A DNA stretch of 26,081 nucleotides, from NCBI GenBank assembly GCA_051954935.1, contig JBQCHG010000027.1, positions 1 through 26,081 of the forward strand, written 5' to 3'. Each line of letters starts with the position of its first letter. The first letter of the stretch is position 1. This DNA comes from 66-474 sp051954935. Lineage in GTDB: Bacteria > Pseudomonadota > Gammaproteobacteria > Xanthomonadales > Rhodanobacteraceae. The notes beneath the pieces are model-generated. The model worked only from the letters and a program-made list of their open reading frames with translations, was not told the origin of the DNA and searched no databases. The position numbers and the translations under genes are program-made. Positions 1 through 6,710 of this stretch are shown piece after piece.

Positions 1-2082
1 CTCTGGCTGCTGATGGCCCGGCGCACGCTGGCGCGCATCCGCGGCAGCGAGGAGCGTTACCGCCTGCTGTTCGACAGCGCGCCGGATGCGATCGTGATGG
101 TGGACGAGGGCAGCGGCCGCATCCTGGATGCCAACCGCACCGCTGCGGCCTGGACCGGGCGCGAGCCGCGTGAGCTGTTCGGCGAGCGCTATTCGGATCT
201 GTTCGTCGAGCAGGGCGCGGCCGTCGATCGGCCGCCGGGGACCGGCCTGTTGCGCGGCGAATATGGCGTGGCGCGTCCGGTGGAGACGCAGAGCAGCCTG
301 GCGGTGTGGGGCCAGCAGGTGGTGCGCCAGGCGATCGTGCGCGATGCGTCCGAACGGGTCGAGCGTGAACGCGAGCGGCGTATTGCCGCGGAAGCGCTGG
401 CCAGCATCGCGGAGGGCGTGATCATCGCCGATGCCCAGCGGCACGTGCTGTCGGTCAACGCCGCTGCCACCCAGATCACCGGCTTCACCGCCGACGGCCT
501 GGCCGGATTGCGATTCGATGACGCGCGCAGCATGCCCGATGGCAGTCCGCTTCCACAGTTCGTCTGGGACGAAATCGCCGCGGGTCACAACTGGTCCGGC
601 GAGGTGCAGAGCCTGCGCAGCGACAGCAGCGCCTATCCGGAAAAACTCGGCATCAGCGCCATCCGCGACGCGGCACACAACATCCAGTATTACGTGGCGG
701 TGTTCAGCGACATCTCCAGCGTGAAGGCCGACCATCGCCGGCTGGAGCACCTGGCCACCCACGATCCGCTCACCGGGCTGGTCAATCGCGCCGACTTCGA
801 ACGCCATTGCACGCAGGCGATTGCCCGCGCGGCGCGCGATCGTAGTGCGGTGGCGGTGCTGTTCATCGATCTGGACGCCTTCAAGTTCGTCAACGACAGC
901 TACAGCCACGGCATCGGCGACCGCCTTCTGGGGCAAGTGGCCGAGCGCATCAACCGGCAATTGTCGGAAGGCGATATTGCCGGACGCATCGGTGGCGACG
1001 AATTCACGGTACTCGCGCGCGGATTGGTGCTGCGCGAGGATGCCGCCGCGCTCGCCAACCGTTTGCTTGCGACCTTGTCGGAGCCGTTCGTGGTGGATGG
1101 CTACGAGATCGTGTTGAGCGCCAGCATCGGCATCGCCGGGTATCCGTTGGACGGTGCCGACGCGCTCACCCTGATCGCGAATGCGGATGCGGCGATGTAC
1201 GCGGCCAAGAGCGAGGAGCGCAACACCTGGCGGTTCTACGCGCCGATGATGCATGCGGATACCCGCAAACGCCTGCAGCTCGCCACCGAATTGCGGCAGG
1301 CGCTGCAGCGCGACGAATTCCGCCTGGTGTACCAGCCCAGCGTGGAAATGCGCAGCGGCCGGATCGTCGCGGCCGAAGCGCTGCTGCGCTGGCAACATCC
1401 GGAACGCGGCGAGGTGATGCCTGGCGAGTTCATTCCGGTGGCGGAAAGCCTGGGCCTGATCCATCGCATAGACGAGTGGGTGATGCGCGCGGTCTGCGCG
1501 CAACTCGCCGCCTGGGATGCGTCCGGCATTCCGCAAATCCGGGTGGCGTTGAACGTCTCGGCGCGCTGGTTCGGCCATGCCGCGTTCGTGGAAAGCATCA
1601 AGCACACGCTGCAATCGCATGGCGTGGTGCCGCAGCGCATCCTGCTGGAGATCACCGAAGGTGCGATGCTGAAACTGGGCGAGGACACCGAGCGCACCAT
1701 GCGTGCGCTGGATGCCCTCGGCATCGCGGTCGCCATCGACGATTTCGGCACCGGCTATGCCTCGATGGCGTACCTGAAACTGCCGGCAGTGAAGTTCCTG
1801 AAGATCGATCGCTCGTTCGTGACAGGCCTGCCCGAGAGCAGCAACGATGCGGCGATCACGGCGGCGATCCTGGCGATGGCGGAAAGCCTGGGATTGAGTC
1901 CCATCGCCGAAGGCATCGAAACCGAGGCGCAACACGAATTCCTGTTGCGCGCGGGGTGCGTGGAAGGCCAGGGCTATCTGTATTCGTACCCGCTGCCAGC
2001 TGCGGCGATCGAACGCATGCTGCGGCCCAAGCAGCAACCCGCCGGCAGCAAGCTCAAGCTGGTCCCGCCGAAGCGGGCTTAG
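1..2082 (+). CDS. PAS-PAS-GGDEF-EAL c-di-GMP turnover protein (5' end outside window)
   Basis: Makes and/or hydrolyses cyclic di-GMP. The frame is open from base 1: four codons before the first Met at 13 read L-W-L-L, which looks like the end of a membrane helix, so the start lies outside the window. Numbering from that Met, PAS domains lie at about 12-115 and 123-235, then GGDEF (H-D-P-L-T-G-L start near 249, intact GGDEF at 327-331), then EAL (EAL at 455-457, E-I-T-E-G, D-D-F-G-T-G-Y from 576, K-I-D-R-S-F, I-A-E-G-I-E-T). Both catalytic cores look complete. The product-inhibition I-site, normally RxxD just before GGDEF, reads S-E-G-D, so feedback inhibition is probably lost. Net activity cannot be told from sequence. 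It ends tail to tail with the c-di-GMP operon at 2297-6503. Confidence 0.93.
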   Translation, partial: LWLLMARRTLARIRGSEERYRLLFDSAPDAIVMVDEGSGRILDANRTAAAWTGREPRELFGERYSDLFVEQGAAVDRPPGTGLLRGEYGVARPVETQSSLAVWGQQVVRQAIVRDASERVERERERRIAAEALASIAEGVIIADAQRHVLSVNAAATQITGFTADGLAGLRFDDARSMPDGSPLPQFVWDEIAAGHNWSGEVQSLRSDSSAYPEKLGISAIRDAAHNIQYYVAVFSDISSVKADHRRLEHLATHDPLTGLVNRADFERHCTQAIARAARDRSAVAVLFIDLDAFKFVNDSYSHGIGDRLLGQVAERINRQLSEGDIAGRIGGDEFTVLARGLVLREDAAALANRLLATLSEPFVVDGYEIVLSASIGIAGYPLDGADALTLIANADAAMYAAKSEERNTWRFYAPMMHADTRKRLQLATELRQALQRDEFRLVYQPSVEMRSGRIVAAEALLRWQHPERGEVMPGEFIPVAESLGLIHRIDEWVMRAVCAQLAAWDASGIPQIRVALNVSARWFGHAAFVESIKHTLQSHGVVPQRILLEITEGAMLKLGEDTERTMRALDALGIAVAIDDFGTGYASMAYLKLPAVKFLKIDRSFVTGLPESSNDAAITAAILAMAESLGLSPIAEGIETEAQHEFLLRAGCVEGQGYLYSYPLPAAAIERMLRPKQQPAGSKLKLVPPKRA

Positions 2083-2144
2083 AAGGTTGCGGGTTTTCGG
2101 CTTTGAGCCGGGAATCGGGAATCGAAAGAACCGATCGCCCTCAC

Positions 2145-2256
2145 CGTCATTCCCGGGCCATTCCCGGCTTCATCGGGGAACGGAACCCGGAATCTGCTGT
2201 TGCCAAGTTCCGGAGAGCAGGTCCCGGATCATCGCTGCGCGGCGTCCGGAATGACG
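2145..2256. repeat. Intergenic element with 9-bp terminal inverted repeats
   Basis: CGTCATTCC at 2145-2153 is mirrored by GGAATGACG at 2248-2256, with several smaller TTCCCGG/CCGGAA palindromes between them. It fills the junction between two convergent genes. Its end motif differs by one base from the CGTCATGCC ends of the element at 22624-22745, so the two may be one dispersed family. No coding capacity is seen. Confidence 0.6.
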
Positions 2257-2296
2257 TCACGTTCTGCTGTTCCGGCAACCGATCACCGACACCTGC

Positions 2297-3511
2297 TCAG
2301 AAGTACACCCGCGCGCTGACCTGTACCTGTCGATCAATCTGGCGTGGCGCCAGTCCTTCGAGTGCGCGTTGATTGCGGGTGCTGTCTATCCGCAGCCATT
2401 CGCCGGTGATGCGCAGGCGATCGTTGGGCCGCCAGTTCAGTGCGGCGGTCAGCGCATTGCCATGTTCGCTGAGCGAATCGGGCAACGACGGGGTCTGGCG
2501 CAGGCTGAATATGTCGAGACGCAGCGCCGGCCGCCACGCGCCGTGCTCCCAGCCCGCGAGCATGAAGCCCGCGCGAAAATGCGTGTCGAGGTAAAACTCC
2601 GGCGCGGGTTCGAAAGCGGTGTCGCCGTCCATCGCTTGCGCGATCAACGTCACGTCGCCCACGCGCGTACGCGCGCCGAAACTCCAGAAGCGCGTGCGCC
2701 AGGCGAACACCTTGCGATCGTCGTAGCGCTCGTAGCGCTCCGGATCGGCACGGTTGTCGTAATGCAACAGCACGAGCTTGCCGTACGCCGGGGATTCCCA
2801 GCTCGCGTCGGCGTACCAGCCGGGACGATGATCGATTTCGTCGAACGGGCGGTATTCGACCGGAACCGCTGTGCGAGCCAGTGGCGCATATACATCCGGT
2901 TCGCGCACGCTGGCGCGCAGGCCGGAAGTGAGATCGCTCAGCGACCAGCCGCGCGTCGCGAGCAGTTCGCCGGCAGGATCATTTCTTCCGAAGATCGCGA
3001 AACCGGCCTGGAACGTGCTGCTGCCGCGGTGCTCGATGCTGAATTCTCCGCCGACCGTGCGCAGCTCTTCGCCGACCCAGCTGTTGATCGCCGATGGCGT
3101 GAGCGTCCACGGGCTGGTCCAGCCGAGGCCTTCGCTCTCCAGCGAAATCGGCGCGAAGAACGCGCCTGCTTTCACGGACCAGCGCCACGGAGTGATGGAA
3201 GCGGGCCGGTAGCGCAGGTATGCATCCAGCACGTCGAGATGGCGGTGCGCGTCGGGTTGATATTGCACGTCGGCCACGGCGCTCAGCGCCGGCGTGGCCT
3301 GCCAGTTCGCGTTGAGCACCGCGCCGCCGAGGCGCACGCCGCCATCGCCGCCGCCGTAACGCGACTTGCCCAGCCCGCCATCGTCCCAGCTCGTTTCGCC
3401 CGATGGCGATACCGCACGCAAGTCGAGGAAGCCGTGCAACTGGAAATCCTGCGCGCGTGCCGCGCCATTGCTTGCGAGGAGAATGGCGAGAGCCAGCGCG
3501 CGGCGTTTCAT
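2297..3511 (-). CDS. Predicted outer-membrane beta-barrel protein (porin-like)
   Basis: A 404-residue secreted protein. The start at 3511 gives a signal peptide (M-K-R-R, hydrophobic run, A-R-A cut near residue 20), and the ATG overlaps the stop of the upstream EAL gene as ATGA. A longer frame to 3604 would run through that gene and has no signal peptide at its front. The body alternates polar and aromatic residues in beta-strand fashion, with many W/Y-rich strands, and it ends in A-R-V-Y-F; a terminal Phe is the usual BAM-recognition signature of barrels. It resembles phosphate-selective or general porin-like barrels, but I recognise no specific substrate. It is the last gene of the cupredoxin-EAL-barrel unit, so its production should be tied to that sensor by translational coupling. 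Barrel class is an inference; family membership is uncertain. Confidence 0.8.
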   Translation of the reverse strand: MKRRALALAILLASNGAARAQDFQLHGFLDLRAVSPSGETSWDDGGLGKSRYGGGDGGVRLGGAVLNANWQATPALSAVADVQYQPDAHRHLDVLDAYLRYRPASITPWRWSVKAGAFFAPISLESEGLGWTSPWTLTPSAINSWVGEELRTVGGEFSIEHRGSSTFQAGFAIFGRNDPAGELLATRGWSLSDLTSGLRASVREPDVYAPLARTAVPVEYRPFDEIDHRPGWYADASWESPAYGKLVLLHYDNRADPERYERYDDRKVFAWRTRFWSFGARTRVGDVTLIAQAMDGDTAFEPAPEFYLDTHFRAGFMLAGWEHGAWRPALRLDIFSLRQTPSLPDSLSEHGNALTAALNWRPNDRLRITGEWLRIDSTRNQRALEGLAPRQIDRQVQVSARVYF

Positions 3512-5844
3512 CCCGGGACGGCCTCGCCCTCGCGCTTCAGGAAAGCATTGAATGCATCCACGGGCAGTGCCTTGGCTATCAGCCAGCCTTGCGCATGATC
3601 GCAACCGGTCTCGCGCAGGAACGCGAGCGTCGCCTCGTGGTCCACGCCTTCGGCGGCGACGCGGTACCCCAGGTGATGCGCCAGATCCACGATGCTGCGC
3701 ACAATGGCCTGATCCTCGCGCGACTCGTGCAGGTGCATCACGAAGCTCTTGTCTATCTTCAACTCACGCACGGGCAACCGGCGAAGATAGGCCAGCGAGG
3801 ATTGCCCCACGCCGAAATCGTCGATCGCCAGATCGATGCCCAGGTCGGCCAGCCGACGCAGCACCGCAATCGCAGTATCCGGCTTGCCCATGATGGCGCC
3901 CTCGGTGATCTCGAGCGCGATGCGTTGAGGGGGCAGTGCATGCAGAGCGAGCAGTTCGGCGACGCGACGCGGCAGGTCGGTGTCGTCCAGATCGCGCGCC
4001 GAGACATTGATCGAAACCCGGATCGCATGGCCGGCCGCGTGCCAGCGTTTGGCCTGCGCGATGCCGGCCGCGAGCGCCCAACGTGTCAGCCGGCGAATAT
4101 TGCCGGTTTCCTCGGCCAGCGCGATGAAATCGTCCGGCGGCACCGAACCGAGCGTGGGGTGTTGCCAGCGCACCAGACCTTCGGCGCCGTCCACCTCGTT
4201 GCTGGCGAGGTTCAATTTCGGCTGGTAGTGCAATGCGAGCTGGTCGCGATCCAGCGCCACGCGCAGATCGCCCATCAGCGACAAGCGCTCGGGGCGGTGC
4301 GGATCGGTCGCGGGATCGTAGACCGCGATCGGCTCTTCCGAGCCCAGTGCGGCGAGCAAGGCGATTTCCGCACGCCTCACCAAGCCGTTTGCGCCGGTTG
4401 CATGCAATGGCGCGAGCGCGATGCCCACCGCCGGTGCGAGGTCGAGCGTGAGATCGGCTTCGCGATAGGGTTCTGCCAGCGCGTCCAGCAGGCGGAATCC
4501 GGCGGCGATGGCCTCCTGGCGATCGCCGCGCGCGAGGAAGATCGCGAACTGCGTATCGGTCGCGCGCGCGACGAAACCGTTGCCGGACGGACTGCGGATG
4601 CGGTTGCCCGCATCGCGCATCACCCGGTCGCACACGGCGTGTCCCATGGTTTTGATGATTTCCGGTACGCGCCCGAGGCCAACCATCAGCAGCGCCGAGG
4701 ATTGCTGCGGATGAGCTTCCAGTTCGCCCTGGATGTACGCATCGGCGGCGAGGCGGTTTGGCAGGTCGGTGACCTGATCGTGGCCGGACTGATGCAGGAT
4801 CCGCGCCTCGCGCTCGCGGATCGCGTCGGCCATGCCCGTGAATGCGGTGGCGAGCTCACCCAGTTCGTCCTTGCGGCGCAGATCGCGAGGCGCGCTGTAA
4901 TCGCCGGCCTCGATACGCCGCGCGGAGGCGGCCAGCTGTTCAATCGGCCGCGACATGCCGCGGGCAATCAGCCACGCACCGACCAGGCCGACCGCGAGGC
5001 CGAGCGCGAGCAGCGCCGCCCATGCAACCGCAACCGAACGATACGGCCCCAGTGCCTCGTCTACCGAATAACCAAGCACCGCGGCGGCCGGCGCGCTGGC
5101 GTGCGCGCGGCTGAGCGGCACGGCCTGGGCCACGAATTCACGGGCGCCGATTTCCAGCAGCGTCGGCTGCGTGGGCAACGAAGCGTGGTGCGCGGCAAGA
5201 TCGGCGCTCAATGCGACCTGGTCACTGCCGTGCGCCAGCAGTTCCCAGTGGCCGTTCGCATTTTCCGCGATCAGTTCGATGTTGCGCGGCAGGGTGGATT
5301 GCGCCTGAAGACGTGCGAGCAGGTCGTCGTCTATGGGAATCGCCGCGGCGATTTCGCCGACCAGGTTCGGTGCGAACACCGGCACGACCACCATCCAGTA
5401 CGCGTGACCCCGCCAGGCCACCACCGCCGCGGCCGCTTGGGAATAGGCACGATCCACCAGATCCGCATACGGGAATGCGCTGCCGATCGGGTAGGCGCCG
5501 AGCGTGTCCACCTCGACACGGCCGTCCACATCGAGCAGCAGCATCTGGGTGGCGCCCACGCGGAGGCCGTGATTGGCGAGCGCGGATTGCATGGTGGCCT
5601 GGTCGTGCTGCGCGATTGCGGAGCGCAGCGCGAAATCGAGCGAGAGCACCTTCACACTGGCCGCCACGCGATCGGAGATGTCGTCCAGCTGCCGCACGAA
5701 TGCGGTGGCGGCGACTCCGAGCTGGCGCTGGCCCTCCTGTATCAATTCGTGACGCGTGACTTCGTAGACCAGCACGGCGGTCAGCGCCTGGACCGCGACC
5801 AGCGCGGCGACGAAGAACAACGCGAGCCGGACTCTGAATGTCAT
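3508..5844 (-). CDS. Membrane sensor with HAMP, degenerate GGDEF and EAL phosphodiesterase domains
   Basis: A 778-residue inner-membrane protein predicted to hydrolyse c-di-GMP. A TM helix at about 5-27 is followed by a periplasmic sensor region of about 240 residues (CHASE/Cache-like), a second TM at about 270-292, HAMP to about 343, a GGDEF-like domain at about 355-500 and EAL to the end. The GGDEF signature is replaced by A-T-D-T-Q-F near 427-432, so cyclase activity is not expected; such domains often bind GTP as a regulatory site. The EAL motif reads E-G-L at 555-557, but the metal and catalytic set is kept: N-V-S, E-I-T-E, D-D-F-G at 675-678, K-I-D-K-S-F and A-E-G-V. It starts 8 bases after the cupredoxin gene and overlaps the barrel gene by 4 bases. 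No clear Shine-Dalgarno precedes the ATG, which suggests coupling to the gene before it. Confidence 0.92.
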   Translation of the reverse strand: MTFRVRLALFFVAALVAVQALTAVLVYEVTRHELIQEGQRQLGVAATAFVRQLDDISDRVAASVKVLSLDFALRSAIAQHDQATMQSALANHGLRVGATQMLLLDVDGRVEVDTLGAYPIGSAFPYADLVDRAYSQAAAAVVAWRGHAYWMVVVPVFAPNLVGEIAAAIPIDDDLLARLQAQSTLPRNIELIAENANGHWELLAHGSDQVALSADLAAHHASLPTQPTLLEIGAREFVAQAVPLSRAHASAPAAAVLGYSVDEALGPYRSVAVAWAALLALGLAVGLVGAWLIARGMSRPIEQLAASARRIEAGDYSAPRDLRRKDELGELATAFTGMADAIREREARILHQSGHDQVTDLPNRLAADAYIQGELEAHPQQSSALLMVGLGRVPEIIKTMGHAVCDRVMRDAGNRIRSPSGNGFVARATDTQFAIFLARGDRQEAIAAGFRLLDALAEPYREADLTLDLAPAVGIALAPLHATGANGLVRRAEIALLAALGSEEPIAVYDPATDPHRPERLSLMGDLRVALDRDQLALHYQPKLNLASNEVDGAEGLVRWQHPTLGSVPPDDFIALAEETGNIRRLTRWALAAGIAQAKRWHAAGHAIRVSINVSARDLDDTDLPRRVAELLALHALPPQRIALEITEGAIMGKPDTAIAVLRRLADLGIDLAIDDFGVGQSSLAYLRRLPVRELKIDKSFVMHLHESREDQAIVRSIVDLAHHLGYRVAAEGVDHEATLAFLRETGCDHAQGWLIAKALPVDAFNAFLKREGEAVPG

Positions 5845-5852
5845 CGAAGTGG

Positions 5853-6503
5853 CTAATAGCTCGTGTGTTCGCGATCGAACTGGGTGCGCGGATCAGGGAG
5901 CAGCGAGAGCGTGAAAGTGAGTGTTTGCGGGTCGGCGTCGCCGAGCACCGTGGCGGTCTGCGCCAGATCCGGCCTGTTCGGGCGCAGCCGTGGCTGCCAT
6001 ACGCGCACCTCGTACGCGCCGGCGGGCAGCCCGTCGAAGCTCACCCTGCCGTCTGCGCCCGAGTGCGCGATCCAGGGGGCGTCGGAGATGTAGAGGTAGG
6101 CAATCATCCGGTCGTGGATGTTGCAGCCCACCGCGACCACGCCGCTCCTGTCCAGCTCCAGCGGTGCCGAACTTTCGCCCGGTTTCAACACGAACTCGAA
6201 GGCCTTCACAGGCGAGAACGAATACACGTGGTGGCGGGTGTTGTCGCTGTTGCGGAATACCACCGAATCGCCCGGGCGGAAAACCTCGATGTAGGGCATG
6301 AACATCAGGTTCTTCTGATCGATGATCTTGACCTCGGGCTTGTGGTCCGGAGCGGGTGCCGCGCCTCGCGGTACCACGGTGACCACTGCGTCGGCAACGG
6401 GTGCGCCGTGCTGGTCCAAGATACGCACGTTCAGGCCCGCCGCGTTCGCGGTGAACGCAGCCAATGGCGCGAGGAAGGCAAGAAGCCGAAAGATCTGTCG
6501 CAT
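5853..6503 (-). CDS. Periplasmic cupredoxin-like (methylamine utilization protein family) copper protein
   Basis: A 216-residue secreted protein with a plastocyanin-like fold. The ATG at 6503 follows GGGGGA at good spacing and opens a signal peptide (M-R-Q-I-F-R, hydrophobic run, A-N-A cut near residue 21). A beta-rich domain has a type-1 copper ligand set: His91 in N-T-R-H-H-V-Y-S-F, then Cys127, His130 and Met133 in V-G-C-N-I-H-D-R-M. A carboxypeptidase-regulatory-like strand region (G-R-V-S-F-D-G-L-P-A-G-A-Y-E-V-R-V-W) follows at about 150-175. Proteins of this shape are often labelled methylamine utilization proteins, though no methylamine dehydrogenase genes lie here. It leads the operon and sits 8 bases ahead of the EAL sensor, so a role as the copper or redox input to that sensor is plausible inference. 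The longer frame reaching back to 9173 is antisense to the peptidase gene and is not real. Confidence 0.88.
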   Translation of the reverse strand: MRQIFRLLAFLAPLAAFTANAAGLNVRILDQHGAPVADAVVTVVPRGAAPAPDHKPEVKIIDQKNLMFMPYIEVFRPGDSVVFRNSDNTRHHVYSFSPVKAFEFVLKPGESSAPLELDRSGVVAVGCNIHDRMIAYLYISDAPWIAHSGADGRVSFDGLPAGAYEVRVWQPRLRPNRPDLAQTATVLGDADPQTLTFTLSLLPDPRTQFDREHTSY

Positions 6504-6710
6504 TTCGTCCCCCGGATCGAACGCGCCGAAGCGCAATGTACGCCCAAGCAAGACTGTTGCCGAGTGCCGTGGACGCCATTGATGGATGAACTTCGCGGTG
6601 AAACCGTTCCCGCTTCGGTGCAAACGAATGCTTCGCGTGACCGCCGACACTTGACCTGCACGCGGACCGGGTTCCCAATGCGGGATTCGCGTGCATATCG
6701 GAGATGGGGC
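6504..6710. promoter_or_regulatory. Divergent promoter region between cupredoxin operon and M28 peptidase
   Basis: These 207 bases separate two gene starts facing away from each other, so promoters for both should lie here. A TTGACC occurs at 6651-6656, but no convincing -10 box stands at the right distance. I found no clear operator palindrome. The assignment rests on gene layout only. Confidence 0.4.

Noticed and set aside
3403..5856. 817-residue plus-strand open frame
   Set aside because: Exact antisense of the HAMP-EAL gene, with Arg/Gly/His-rich composition and no recognisable domain; a GC-bias artefact.
6651..6679. TTGACC as a -35 box for the M28 peptidase
   Set aside because: At 17 bases the -10 place reads CCCAAT, too far from TATAAT to call.
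5838..6710. Upstream extension of the M28 peptidase frame to 5838 (1056 residues)
   Set aside because: It runs antisense through the whole cupredoxin gene. The ATG at 6711 has a good ribosome site and a signal peptide, and gives normal family length.
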